Below are positions 52,522-61,362 of a stretch of 64,000 nt of DNA, piece by piece. The notes beneath the pieces were generated by a model. It was not told the DNA's origin and did not search any database. It saw only the letters and a list, made by a program, of their open reading frames with translations. Both the position numbers and the translations under genes were made by a program. Every line of letters begins with the position of its first letter. Position 1 is the stretch's first letter. Source of the stretch: Salinarimonas sp046292825. GTDB taxonomy: Bacteria; Pseudomonadota; Alphaproteobacteria; Rhizobiales; Beijerinckiaceae. The stretch lies in contig NZ_JBKBQG010000005.1 of the NCBI RefSeq assembly GCF_046292825.1, positions 62,001 to 126,000 of the forward strand, in the 5' to 3' direction.

Positions 52522-52998
52522 TCACCCCCCGTATATGTCCCAGAGGACCTGAAATCGCAGCTCGATCGCGTCCGCTTGGCCACGCTCGATGCGGATGACG
52601 AGCGCGAGCCCGGCCTCGCCGAAGAAGCTCGCCTCGACGACGACGCGCGTCGCGATCCGCGATTCGGGCGAGGTCAAGAAGGCGAGCGCGTCGCGGGCGT
52701 ATTGCTCGGCGCGCGCGAGCACCTCCGGCATCCGCTTCTCGCGCGACAAGAGCCAGAGGCGGCTTCCGATCGGCGGCGCGCCCCAGATCTCGCGTGCGTC
52801 GCGATCGGCCCACCAGCCGCGGCGATCGTCGTCGTCGAAGCGGGGCAGGCGATCGTCGGGCCGCGCGAGCCCATCCGTGAGGAGCGCAATCGCGATTGCG
52901 CTCTCGAGATCGCGCCCGCTCTCCGGCAGCCCCGTCGGCGCGAGAAGCCAATCGAGGGTGACGGCCTCCGGCGCGCCTGCGGTGACGAAATCCGTCAT
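52522..52998 (-). CDS. Mu gp46-like baseplate protein
   Basis: A 158-residue protein containing LESAIAIALLTDGLA, then RGWWADRD and GSRLWLLSREK, the pattern of the Mu gp46 family (baseplate, related to gp25). It starts one base after the gp45-like stop. Confidence 0.85.
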   Translation of the reverse strand: MTDFVTAGAPEAVTLDWLLAPTGLPESGRDLESAIAIALLTDGLARPDDRLPRFDDDDRRGWWADRDAREIWGAPPIGSRLWLLSREKRMPEVLARAEQYARDALAFLTSPESRIATRVVVEASFFGEAGLALVIRIERGQADAIELRFQVLWDIYGG

Positions 52999-52999
52999 G

Positions 53000-53512
53000 T
53001 CAGCCCACCGGAACGTCGGTGTTGGCGTCGCCGGGCTGGACGCCGCCATGGACGTGCGTCGCGCCGATGTTCACGCCGTCGTGAGTGACGGTGCCCCCCT
53101 GGATCGCGAACCCAGATTCCGAGAGCGTGGCGCTGACGCCGCCGACGCGCTGGACGATCTCCATGCCGGCCGGCGCCTCGATCGTGAGCGTCTCGCGGCC
53201 GAGCGTCACCACCATGCCCTTGTCGTTGTAGAGGGCGACATCGCCGCTCTCGAGCCCCTGCACGCGATAGCGGCGATCCGAGACGCAGATCGCGACGAGG
53301 TGGGACCGGTTGCCGCCCGGCGCAACGGCGATCACCTCAGCGCCGTCGTGCGGCACGCTGGTGAGGCCGTAAGGCTCGGCATATTCCATGTCGCGCGTCT
53401 CCCGCGCGAGGAGATCGGCCTGCACGCGCTGCATCTTGCCCTGCGTCGCGCGTCGGAAAACGCCACGCGCGATCGCGAGCAGCGAGCGGCGAGCGGGATC
53501 GACGTCTCTCAT
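53000..53512 (-). CDS. Mu gp45-like baseplate spike protein
   Basis: A 170-residue puncturing spike: OB-like central part (LYNDKGMVVTLGRETLTIEAP) and a C-terminal beta-helix tip with NIGATHVHGGVQPG, whose His pair fits the metal-binding apex of gp45/gpV spikes. ATG overlaps the gpP-like stop. Confidence 0.85.
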   Translation of the reverse strand: MRDVDPARRSLLAIARGVFRRATQGKMQRVQADLLARETRDMEYAEPYGLTSVPHDGAEVIAVAPGGNRSHLVAICVSDRRYRVQGLESGDVALYNDKGMVVTLGRETLTIEAPAGMEIVQRVGGVSATLSESGFAIQGGTVTHDGVNIGATHVHGGVQPGDANTDVPVG

Positions 53513-54630
53513 CGCGCGGGCTCCACCGGCTTGGACAGGTTCCAGTTGTCGGACAGGGCGAAGGACTGGCCGTCGCGACCCCGCCCCTGCGCCTGGCCGG
53601 CGGGCTTGGCCGGCTTCGTCGTCAGCGCCTCCGGAGGGCAGAGGGTCATGCTGGTGATGGTGCCGCCCTTCACGGTCTGCGTGTAGGTCGCCTTCTTGAT
53701 CACGAGCACGCTGTCGACCGCGAGCATCGGCGAGGTGAGCCGCACGGCGTCGCCTGGCGTCCAGAGCGCGCCCGGCGCATAGGTCCATCCGACGACCGAG
53801 ACCTGAGCCTCGACCGCTTCGGCAGCTCGTTGCGCGACTTCCCAATCAGCGCGGCGCCGCAGGGCGGCTTGGTCGCCGGGCTCCTCGGCGATAATCACGA
53901 GCGGCCGATGGCGGCGCACGGCGGGATCGATGACGCGCGCCTCGAGCTGCGCGGCATCCTCGGCAAAAGCCTCGTCCGTGCCCGGCCGCTGGCCTTTCAC
54001 GATGACTTCCGAGTGCCGCTTGTCGGCCCGGAAGGTCGCGCTCGCCGCGAGGATGTTCTGCCCCTCGACGAGGGCTGCGACGGGCGGCGCATCGGGGTCG
54101 ATGCGCTTGACGACGAGGCGCCCGCTCGGATCGTCCGTGACGATGCCGCCCTGTTGGCGCGCCAGGCGCTCGATCGTGCGGAAGGCCGTCTCGCCAGGCC
54201 AGGTCTGCACGTCCTCGATCGGCTCGGATTCGTCGAGCTCGACGCTCACCTCCGCCTCGAAACCCTCGGCGACGGCGCCGGAGACCGCGGCGACGTCGTA
54301 TCCCTGGAACTGGCCGCCCTGCACGTCCGGGGTCGCGTCGACGAGGTCTGCGGTTTTCGATCGTCCGGACACCGAAACGCCATGGTCGGACGAGCTGAAC
54401 TCGCGCTGCACGACATCGACGAAGCCGGTCACGGCGAGGATGCCGTCGAGGTGGACGGTGCACCCGTCGCCCGGCGAGATCCTCGCCGCGGCGAAGGTCA
54501 CCCCGAAATCCTTTTCTGTCACCTCGAGCGAGAAACTCGCCGCCGCGTCGTCGAGCGAGCGTGAGACCTCGACCTCCTTCCACCCTTCGAAGACGGTGCC
54601 CTCGATCGTGATCGTGGCCGTGCGGCTCAT
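53509..54630 (-). CDS. Mu gpP-like baseplate hub protein (late control D type)
   Basis: A 373-residue hub protein: YTIEGT-type start (ATITIEGTVFEGWKEVEVSRSLD), then SVSGRSKTADLVD and WPGETAFRTIERLARQQG, as in Mu gpP and P2 gpD. ATG overlaps the upstream gpN-like part by ATGA. It should form the hub on which the gp45-like spike sits. Confidence 0.87.
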   Translation of the reverse strand: MSRTATITIEGTVFEGWKEVEVSRSLDDAAASFSLEVTEKDFGVTFAAARISPGDGCTVHLDGILAVTGFVDVVQREFSSSDHGVSVSGRSKTADLVDATPDVQGGQFQGYDVAAVSGAVAEGFEAEVSVELDESEPIEDVQTWPGETAFRTIERLARQQGGIVTDDPSGRLVVKRIDPDAPPVAALVEGQNILAASATFRADKRHSEVIVKGQRPGTDEAFAEDAAQLEARVIDPAVRRHRPLVIIAEEPGDQAALRRRADWEVAQRAAEAVEAQVSVVGWTYAPGALWTPGDAVRLTSPMLAVDSVLVIKKATYTQTVKGGTITSMTLCPPEALTTKPAKPAGQAQGRGRDGQSFALSDNWNLSKPVEPAR

Positions 54631-55301
54631 TTCGAGAGCGCCTGAACGGTCTCGGGACAGAAGAGCGGATGCCGCACGCGGTTCTCGCCGATCAGCTCTT
54701 CGTGACGGCCCGCGTTCTGATAGAGCCGCTGAGCGAGCACCAGGCTCGGCAGACGGATGGCGAAGGTGCGGCGCACGACGCGCGCGAGCGGACGTCCCCG
54801 CTCCTCGAGAGCGCGCATGGTGGCAGCCTGCAGGCCGCGCAGAGCGCGGAACGCCTCTTGATCGCGAGCATCGGCCGCGCGCTCGACCGCGGCCGAGAAC
54901 AGCGCCCGCAGCCGCTGCAGCAGGGCTTGCGCTTCGTCGCGGGAGCGCAGCTCCTCGCGCTCGAGCGCCCGCGCCAGCTCGACGAGGCAGAGCCCCTCGA
55001 AGGCGGTTGCCACAGCCGAAGCGGGAGTGCCGAGCTGCGGTCGCGCGAGGCCTTCCGCACGCGCGAGGATGCCACGCCAGTCGCGCGCGTCGATCCCGTC
55101 GGCGGAGGCAAGGCGCATCGCGCTGGCGAGCGGCTCGCCGAGGGTCGCGCCGCGCACGAGCCCGGCCGCCTCGGCGCGGAGCCGCCCGAGCGCGCGGCGG
55201 AGATCCGCGCCCGCGCGCCCCCGGCCATCCGCGGCATCCTCGAGGAGCGAGAGCCGCTCCCCGATCGCGTGAACGCAGGCTTCCACGTCCGCGCTCTTCA
55301 T
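54627..55301 (-). CDS. DNA circularisation protein, C-terminal part (Mu gpN-like)
   Basis: A 224-residue helical protein continuing where the N-terminal gpN-like gene ends. Motif-like stretch FAIRLPSLVLAQRLYQNAGRHEELIGENRVRHP fits the conserved end of gpN-family proteins (position given as 54660-54770). The ATG overlaps the upstream stop by four bases, in the -1 frame. Most relatives have both parts in one chain. Confidence 0.65.
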   Translation of the reverse strand: MKSADVEACVHAIGERLSLLEDAADGRGRAGADLRRALGRLRAEAAGLVRGATLGEPLASAMRLASADGIDARDWRGILARAEGLARPQLGTPASAVATAFEGLCLVELARALEREELRSRDEAQALLQRLRALFSAAVERAADARDQEAFRALRGLQAATMRALEERGRPLARVVRRTFAIRLPSLVLAQRLYQNAGRHEELIGENRVRHPLFCPETVQALSK

Positions 55302-55765
55302 CGCAGGGCTCCATTCAACGCGCCGACGATCGCCGACACTGCGGCGCGCGCGGCGGTCTCGATCAGGCCGGCGGTCGAGACCGACGTCGTTGGGCCCGGA
55401 TCGCCTCCGGCCTCGACGAAGGTCATGTCGATCTGCGCGAAACCGCCGTCCTCGCGACGCTCCACGTTCCCGACGAACTCGCACCGCACCAGGATCTCGC
55501 CGAGGGTCGGGTGCACCAACGTCCCCGGGCCTTCTGCCTCGCAGGCGGCGACAAGCGCGGACCGCTGGATGTCGTAGAGCGGACCGATCGTGTAGCCGAC
55601 GACAACCATCCGGCGCGTCTGACGCCGCATGTCCTCGAAATAGGGCTCGTCGCGCTTGGGAAAATCGTGCTCGACGAGCGAGCGCCCGCCACTCTGCGCG
55701 ACCTCTTCGACGTGGAACGGCACCCCGCGGAACGACGCGGCGCGGAGACGATTTCTCCAGCTCAT
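55298..55765 (-). CDS. DNA circularisation protein, N-terminal domain (Mu gpN-like)
   Basis: A 155-residue protein: MSWRNRLRAASFRGVPFHVE, GGRSLVEHDFPKRDEPY and CEAEGPGTLVHPTLG define the DNA_circ_N domain, which in Mu builds the baseplate around the hub. It begins four bases after the tape measure stop and is coupled to the next gene by ATGA. Confidence 0.85.
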   Translation of the reverse strand: MSWRNRLRAASFRGVPFHVEEVAQSGGRSLVEHDFPKRDEPYFEDMRRQTRRMVVVGYTIGPLYDIQRSALVAACEAEGPGTLVHPTLGEILVRCEFVGNVERREDGGFAQIDMTFVEAGGDPGPTTSVSTAGLIETAARAAVSAIVGALNGALR

Positions 55766-55769
55766 CGGG

Positions 55770-57803
55770 TCACCCGTATGCCGGCTTCATGCGGCGGCCG
55801 GTGTCGAGCGCGATTCGCCTGAACAGGCGACCGTCGCTCGAGGCGGAGGCGCGTATGCCCTGCGGCGCGTTGTCGAATCGCACGTTGAGTTCCGCCGCAC
55901 CTTGGATCGTGCCCGATCCCCCGCGCTGCACGGCGCCGCTGTCGACCATGCGGCGCAGGAGATTGTTGGGAACGATCGTCCCGTCCTGCTCCGGGATGAA
56001 CAGCTCGCGCCCGCGCTCCCCCACCTCGTAGGGCACGCCTCCCGACACCGGGCCGCCGCGGGCACGGCCCTCCGCCGCGCCGGCCGCCGGCTCCGCGCCG
56101 CCGAAGAACCAGGAGGTGGCGTTGCGCACCCCGTCGAAGGCGCCCGTGATGCGGTCGATGCCGCGCATGATCGGGCGGATGAACACCTCGTCGAACCACC
56201 CGACGAAGGCCTGCAGCGCGCCCTTCACGCTGTTCAACGCGCGTTCCCAGGCGCCATGCAGCTGATCGAACAGGCCGGCGAGCTTCTCGCTGGCGACCGT
56301 TATCGCCCCGAAGAACGCGACGCTTTCGCGATCCCACCAGGCGCTCAGCATTGCGCTCACGGCAGACATCGCCCGACCCCACACCTCCGGGATGCCGGCG
56401 AAGAAGGCGTTCATGCGGTCGATGCCGCCGACGAGATCGGTCCCGAAAATGCCGTCGATCTCGGTCGCGAAAGCACGCACGATGCCGCCGAGGATGTCGA
56501 AGACGGACAACCAAGCGTCTTTCCACCCCGTGAACATCCGAATCACGCCCTGCGCGGCGCCGACGAGGTCGCCCGTCATCAGGGCCTTGAAGATGTCGAC
56601 GAAGCCGCCGGCCATGTCGCCGAGGCTGCTCCAGAGACCCGCGAAGCGTGGCCCGAGATCCTCCCAGTTCCGCCAGATCACCAGCGCGAGGCCCGCGATG
56701 GCCGTCGCGGCGATGCCGATCGGGTTGGCGAGGATGACCGCCGCAAGCTTGCCCATCTCTAAGGCCACCACGGCGATCGCTTTCCCCAGCGGCCACATGG
56801 CGACCGTGGTGAGCCCGATGACGACATTCGACCACCCGTCGACCATGCCGGCGAAGCGATCCATGATCGTGAAGGCATTGCCCACGCCTCGAGCGAAGCC
56901 GGCCCAGTCCACGGCCGCGACGGCGGCCGCGATCTTCTGCACCGTCTCGGAGACGTTGAGCGCGAGGAATTCGCGGTTCGCAGCCACCCACTCGGCGAAT
57001 TGGCTCGCCATCGGCGTGAGCGCCGGCAGAAGATCGACCGCGATCGCGTCGGAGAGACCCTTGAAGGCCTCGCCGAGCTTGCCGACGGCATCGTTGTAGG
57101 CCTCGACGGCACTGGCTTGATCGTCCGTCACCTGCCCAATGATGCGATCCGCCTCCGCCCGCAGGTCGCGCATCTCCTCGACCGACATGGTGGCGATGCG
57201 AACCATCTCGGCCGAGCCGAAGAACATTTCGGAGAGGCGGATCCTCTCGGCTTCGGTGCCGGTCTGACGGATGGCGTCGAGCATGAGGCCGAAGGCTTCT
57301 GGCGAATCGCGCGCGGCCATCAGCTGCCGATGCAGCTCGGGGTTCGTGTTGCGCAGCTGCCCATGCAGACGACCGACGCCGTTGCGCATCTGGTCGAAGC
57401 CGCGGGCGGAATTCCGGAGCGCACCATGCAGCGCACCGACATCGACACCCACCATGCCGCTGATGTAGCCGAGCTGCCGCAGCTCCTGCACCGGCATGCC
57501 GAGATCGCGGCCGATCTTCGCGAGCTTGTCGAGCTCGCCGGCCGAGTTGCGCAGGCCCATCACGAGGCCGGCGAGACCCGCGCCGCCGGAGAGCCCGAGA
57601 AGCGAGCCGAGCGCGCGAACCGCGCCACCCGCCGCACCCGCTACGCCGCCGAGCGCGCGCCGCACGTTCCCGAATTGCTGCCCGAGGCGCGCGAGCCCGG
57701 CGCGGCGCCCGAGATTGGCCAGGTTCTGGCCGATCCTCGCGAGCGGACGCGACGCGTTGTCCTGCGCGGAGACGACGAGCTTCGCCTCGCGTTTCTCCGT
57801 CAT
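55770..57803 (-). CDS. Tail tape measure protein
   Basis: The 677-residue protein, longest of the prophage, has an N-terminal helical region (VSAQDNASRPLARIGQNLAN), a TP901-type core (FGSAEMVRIATMSVEEMRDL), several hydrophobic stretches at about 295-400 (KAIAVVALEMGKLAAVILAN) and a Gly-rich C-terminus with YEVGERGRELFIPEQDG. It should set tail length; its length suggests a tail of about 100 nm by the usual 1.5 Å per residue rule. Confidence 0.92.
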   Translation of the reverse strand: MTEKREAKLVVSAQDNASRPLARIGQNLANLGRRAGLARLGQQFGNVRRALGGVAGAAGGAVRALGSLLGLSGGAGLAGLVMGLRNSAGELDKLAKIGRDLGMPVQELRQLGYISGMVGVDVGALHGALRNSARGFDQMRNGVGRLHGQLRNTNPELHRQLMAARDSPEAFGLMLDAIRQTGTEAERIRLSEMFFGSAEMVRIATMSVEEMRDLRAEADRIIGQVTDDQASAVEAYNDAVGKLGEAFKGLSDAIAVDLLPALTPMASQFAEWVAANREFLALNVSETVQKIAAAVAAVDWAGFARGVGNAFTIMDRFAGMVDGWSNVVIGLTTVAMWPLGKAIAVVALEMGKLAAVILANPIGIAATAIAGLALVIWRNWEDLGPRFAGLWSSLGDMAGGFVDIFKALMTGDLVGAAQGVIRMFTGWKDAWLSVFDILGGIVRAFATEIDGIFGTDLVGGIDRMNAFFAGIPEVWGRAMSAVSAMLSAWWDRESVAFFGAITVASEKLAGLFDQLHGAWERALNSVKGALQAFVGWFDEVFIRPIMRGIDRITGAFDGVRNATSWFFGGAEPAAGAAEGRARGGPVSGGVPYEVGERGRELFIPEQDGTIVPNNLLRRMVDSGAVQRGGSGTIQGAAELNVRFDNAPQGIRASASSDGRLFRRIALDTGRRMKPAYG

Positions 57804-57827
57804 GGTGAAGGCTCCGGGCGGGGCGGG

Positions 57828-58043
57828 TCAGGGCGCGCGATCTGGCGCGAGGATCTGGGCGACGCGCTCGAGCTGCGCGGTCTCGCGCGCGAGCTCGGAT
57901 GCGGTCATGGCGAGGAATATCTCCGGAGGGCGCGACACGCTCATGCCGCGCCCCCAGGCCGCCGACAGGTCGAAGCAGACGTCGACGACGTCCGCGCTCA
58001 ATCGCCGAAGAAAGGGCCGAGGACGGCCGCGCAAGCGACCCAA
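57828..58043 (-). CDS. -1 frameshift extension of the tail assembly chaperone (gpE/GT-like)
   Basis: This frame overlaps the end of the chaperone gene in the -1 frame and lacks its own ribosome site. Slippage at 58010-58016 would fuse chaperone residues 1-92 to 60 codons of this frame (LRRLSADVVDVCFD... to ILAPDRAP), giving about 152 residues. The end (PPEIFLAMTASELARE) resembles P2 gpE-type extensions. Placement directly before the tape measure gene is canonical. Confidence 0.75.
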   Translation of the reverse strand: MGRLRGRPRPFLRRLSADVVDVCFDLSAAWGRGMSVSRPPEIFLAMTASELARETAQLERVAQILAPDRAP

Positions 58044-58285
58044 TCGCGGGCGGACAGCGCCTTGATCGTGCTCGGCGGCACGTCCGCGAGAGCGGCCATC
58101 ATCGCCGACATCTTTGGGCCGTCGAAGGTCGCGGAGCCGTCGGCGCCGAAGGACATTGGGAAGCCGACCTTGGCGATGTCCGCGCCCGTCGGCTCGCGAA
58201 AGCGCAGCGTGTCCACGGGCTCGCCGTGAGCCTGGACGGGCTTGGCGAGCTTCACCTCAGCGGCGACGATCTTGGCTTCGGACAT
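57998..58285 (-). CDS. Tail assembly chaperone (Mu gp41-like)
   Basis: A 95-residue protein, VKLAKPVQAHGEPVDTLRFREPTGADI, typical of the Phage_TAC_7 family that keeps the tape measure soluble during tail assembly. It lies one base after the tail tube gene. A slippery heptamer near its end yields a longer form. Confidence 0.85.
   Translation of the reverse strand: MSEAKIVAAEVKLAKPVQAHGEPVDTLRFREPTGADIAKVGFPMSFGADGSATFDGPKMSAMMAALADVPPSTIKALSARDWVACAAVLGPFFGD
58010..58016 (-). promoter_or_regulatory. Programmed -1 frameshift site CCCTTTC
   Basis: Read on the minus strand, C-CCT-TTC is an X-XXY-YYZ heptamer placed exactly in the zero frame of the chaperone (codons Pro91 and Phe92), nine bases before its stop codon GAT-TGA region. 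The downstream frame is -1, as in lambda G/GT. Confidence 0.75.
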
Positions 58286-58286
58286 G

Positions 58287-58652
58287 TCAGCTCAGCTCCG
58301 TTCCGCTCATGCCCTCGAAGCGCACGTTGACCATGCCCTCCTCGGCGTTGATCTCGCGCGCGCCGGCGGTCCAGGCGTCGCGCAGGACATAGGTCTTGCC
58401 GTTGGCGAGCTCCGCCGTGACGGTCGCGTTCACGATAGAGCGGAGGAAGTCCATCGACGCCTCCGCGGTGGTGGTGACGTCGCATTCGATGAACGGGACG
58501 CGCGGCTTCTCGGTGTAGCCGTGCACCCCGTCCTGACCCGCGACGCCCTCGCGCTCGAAGCCGTCGACCGAGACGGTGAGCCCACCGCGAAGCGCGATCT
58601 GGCGATCGTCCACCTTGATGTAAGCGACGCCGCCGATACGATTTCGTGCCAT
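58287..58652 (-). CDS. Tail tube protein (Mu gpM-like)
   Basis: A 121-residue protein: RIGGVAYIKVDDRQIALRGG, TEKPRVPFIECDVTTT and a beta-rich end VRFEGMSGTEL, as in contractile-tail tube proteins. It follows the sheath gene. Confidence 0.9.
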   Translation of the reverse strand: MARNRIGGVAYIKVDDRQIALRGGLTVSVDGFEREGVAGQDGVHGYTEKPRVPFIECDVTTTAEASMDFLRSIVNATVTAELANGKTYVLRDAWTAGAREINAEEGMVNVRFEGMSGTELS

Positions 58653-58676
58653 GGTTCAATCCCCCGTGTTGGCCCG

Positions 58677-60188
58677 TCAGGCGGTCGCGTTCTGGCTCTG
58701 GAGGCGCGGCTGCGCGAGGACCGCGAGCACGCGCAGCTGGTTTATGACGTCCGGTGGATAGAGCACGTTCACCCGATCCGGATTGCTGGTGTCGCGCTCG
58801 ACGACGAGGTTTTCCTTGAACGCGCGCGAGTTCTCGACGAGCCCCTCTTCCTCCTCGAGGCGCTCGTACTCCACCACCAGCTCGGCGCGGATGGTGTTAG
58901 GCGTCACGATCGCCCGGCCCGGCGGCACCCGCACGCCGTTGTTGGCGAGCTTGTGCCGGCCGTACTTCGTCGTGATCGCCAGGCGCAGCCGGCGGAGCAC
59001 GGCGGCGACGGTGTGCAGCGGCTCTACGAAGCGCAGGCCGTTGTCGGGGAGACCGAAGGCGTTCAGCCGGTAGGTCGTCACCGGCGCCTCGATCTGCACC
59101 GTGCCGGCCGAGACGGCGAGCGTGGCCCCACCGTTCGACGCGAGCGCGTTCCGCTCGGTGACGCCGAAACGGCTCTCCGGACGCGGCGACAAGAGGCCCA
59201 CGACCGGGAGCGTGTGAAGCGGACGAGCCGGATCGTTGACCACCGAGCGGAGGATCTGCCCCACCGATCCCGCGGCGGAGATCCACGGCGAGTTCGGGAA
59301 GTCAGCCTCGAGCCTGAAGACGGTCACATGCGGCCCGTTGCGGGTCGCACCATGGGCGATGTGGTCCGCGTAGCCGGCGCGGCGCGCGGTGTAGACGTGG
59401 CCATAGAGCTGCAGCAGCCAACCCCAACGCCCCTCGTCGCCGTCGCCCCAAACCTCGTCGTAGACGTCGAGGCTCGCGTCGTCGGCGAAGGCGCTCGCGA
59501 TCGTCTCGAAGGGCTCCTCGCCGATCGCGTCCAGCGCGGCGGCGACGTCCGGGACGCCCGCGCCTCCGCTCATGGCGGTGATCGTCAGCGTCACGCCGTC
59601 GGGAAGGGCCTCGCCGGCCACCGCTCCGCGATAGTTCACGAAGACGGGGATGTCGTTGCCCGTGAGGCCCTTCCACTTCGCCGTGAGCGTCACGGTGCCG
59701 GCCTCGGCCGATGCGGACACGGGCAGCTGCGTCGCAGCGCTGATGGCCGCCGCGATCTTCGTCGCGATCGAGGCCGCGCTCTCCTGCGGCACGACGCCGA
59801 CGCGCAGAGGGCGATCGTCGTCGATGTAGAGCGCGATCGTGCCGGCGGCGGTCGCGGGACCCGTGACCACGATCGAGCCCGTCGCCGCCGTCCCGTCCGC
59901 GGGCTCGAGGACCGGGAGGGCGAACAGCTCCTGCACCAGGTTGTTGCGGCGGAAGGCGCGCACCTGCGCGCCGATCTGTGCGCCCGCGCCGAAGAGACCC
60001 GCAGCCGTATCGGCGGAGCCGATCGGCACGAGCACGCCTGGCGTCGCCGACCCCTGCGCGCGCATCGTGCCGATCACCAGCGCGCGGCCGATGGACTGAG
60101 GCGTGCCCATCTGCGACCCGTCGAACTCGATCCAGGCGAGAGGCAGGAGGAAATTCGAAGGGATGCGATTGAAGCTGACCATGCTCAC
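58677..60188 (-). CDS. Contractile tail sheath protein (Mu gpL-like)
   Basis: A 503-residue sheath: VSFNRIPSNFLLPLAWIEFD start, GRALVIGTMRAQGSATPG, RRNNLVQELFALPV and the C-terminal TTKYGRHKLANNGV are typical of the Mu sheath family. ATG region overlaps the DUF2635 stop by four bases. Its presence proves a contractile tail. Confidence 0.92.
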   Translation of the reverse strand: MSMVSFNRIPSNFLLPLAWIEFDGSQMGTPQSIGRALVIGTMRAQGSATPGVLVPIGSADTAAGLFGAGAQIGAQVRAFRRNNLVQELFALPVLEPADGTAATGSIVVTGPATAAGTIALYIDDDRPLRVGVVPQESAASIATKIAAAISAATQLPVSASAEAGTVTLTAKWKGLTGNDIPVFVNYRGAVAGEALPDGVTLTITAMSGGAGVPDVAAALDAIGEEPFETIASAFADDASLDVYDEVWGDGDEGRWGWLLQLYGHVYTARRAGYADHIAHGATRNGPHVTVFRLEADFPNSPWISAAGSVGQILRSVVNDPARPLHTLPVVGLLSPRPESRFGVTERNALASNGGATLAVSAGTVQIEAPVTTYRLNAFGLPDNGLRFVEPLHTVAAVLRRLRLAITTKYGRHKLANNGVRVPPGRAIVTPNTIRAELVVEYERLEEEEGLVENSRAFKENLVVERDTSNPDRVNVLYPPDVINQLRVLAVLAQPRLQSQNATA

Positions 60189-60526
60189 GTCTCCTCGCTG
60201 CGCCGCGCCAGCTCCGCTTCGATCGCGGCGACGGCATCGTCACGGGTGATGATGGGGGTCGCGGACAGGGATGCCGCGATACTGCGCAGTGACGGCCCGT
60301 CGCCGGCTCGCTGCGTCCAAGGCAGCTCGCGCCATCCCTCCGGAACGACGATCGGCACGACGGACCCGGACAAGCCGGGCTCGCCGACGAGGCGGACGAC
60401 GCCCTCGGCCAGGCGCCGCCGCCAATACGCCGTGATCCGCACCTGGAGCCCCTCCGGCGGAAGCGGCGCGCCGCTCGCAGGATCGGGCACGAGGCGCGAT
60501 TCTACCGGCTGCAGGAGCCGATACAT
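60185..60526 (-). CDS. DUF2635 protein (Mu gp38-like)
   Basis: A 113-residue protein whose N-terminus (RLVPDPASGAPLPPEG, then YWRRRLAEGVV) matches DUF2635, a small protein always found directly before the Mu-type sheath gene. The C-terminal half carries an extra helix (DAVAAIEAELARR). Confidence 0.8.
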   Translation of the reverse strand: MYRLLQPVESRLVPDPASGAPLPPEGLQVRITAYWRRRLAEGVVRLVGEPGLSGSVVPIVVPEGWRELPWTQRAGDGPSLRSIAASLSATPIITRDDAVAAIEAELARRSEET

Positions 60527-60529
60527 GGG

Positions 60530-61051
60530 TCACTCCCCCTTCAGATTGTCGATGAAGGCCCCGCCGCCTCCGGCACGGGAAACGGCGACCACGTCGAGAT
60601 CGTCGTCGACATCCGGCGGGAAGTCGACGCGGTAGAGCACGCTCATGCTCATGCTCACCTGCCCGACGATCCCGTCCGTTTCGCCGGCTTCGGTGTCGAC
60701 GTCGATGCTCTCGACGCCCTCGACGTCGTCACCCCACCATGCCGGGTTCTTGATGGTCGCGGCGTAGATCGCGGCCTCGAGCGCGTCGAGCGCGGCGTCG
60801 AGAAGATCCTCGCTGGCGACCCGAACGCGCGCGACGATCGAGAGCGCGACGGTGCTGACGAAAGCGGGAACCCCGCTGCGCGCGTCGCCGTCCGCGCCCA
60901 TCGTCTCGCGCGGCGTGTAGATCAGGACGAAGGGCAGTGCCTCATCGGTGGTCGGGACATAGCGAGAGACCGCGACACGCATCGCCGGCAGGATGCCCGC
61001 GGCTTCGATCAGCGTCTTCGTGCGCATGCGCAGCGCGGCCTTATGCGTCAC
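60530..61051 (-). CDS. Tail terminator-like protein (lambda gpU type)
   Basis: A 173-residue protein with the gpU-like pattern RTKTLIEAAGILPAMRVAVSR, LPFVLIYTPRETM and a beta strand-rich end (SMSMSVLYRVDF). It ends just before DUF2635 and overlaps the upstream gene by four bases. gpU-type proteins cap the tail and bind the head connector. Confidence 0.7.
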   Translation of the reverse strand: MTHKAALRMRTKTLIEAAGILPAMRVAVSRYVPTTDEALPFVLIYTPRETMGADGDARSGVPAFVSTVALSIVARVRVASEDLLDAALDALEAAIYAATIKNPAWWGDDVEGVESIDVDTEAGETDGIVGQVSMSMSVLYRVDFPPDVDDDLDVVAVSRAGGGGAFIDNLKGE

Positions 61052-61362
61052 GAGACCTTCCTCAGGATGAGATCGGCCGCGCCTTCGGCATCGGCCTCGA
61101 TATCGTGGATGGTGTAGGTGCCCTCACCGGGCACCACGACGACGCCCCTATGCGCCGGCCGCGGAGACCATTCGGAAAGGCGGATGCCCAGCTTCGACAC
61201 CGCCGCGCTGTGGTACACGCCGTTGCCGTCGAAGGCGCGCTGGTGGTCGCGATCGAACACGCCGCGCCGCGCGACCGGCTCGCCGCCGGGCGCCGTATAG
61301 GTCACCTCGCGAGCGAAGGCGTCCATCATCGGCGCGAGCATGCGCTCGAAGTCGACGCTCAC
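61048..61362 (-). CDS. Head-tail joining protein (gpFII/HI1506-like)
   Basis: A 104-residue protein, MSVDFERMLAPMMDAFAREV with GVFDRDHQRAFDG and the end EGTYTIHDIEADAEGAADLIL, the compact beta fold typical of head-tail joining proteins in lambdoid and Mu-like phages. Confidence 0.7.
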   Translation of the reverse strand: MSVDFERMLAPMMDAFAREVTYTAPGGEPVARRGVFDRDHQRAFDGNGVYHSAAVSKLGIRLSEWSPRPAHRGVVVVPGEGTYTIHDIEADAEGAADLILRKVS

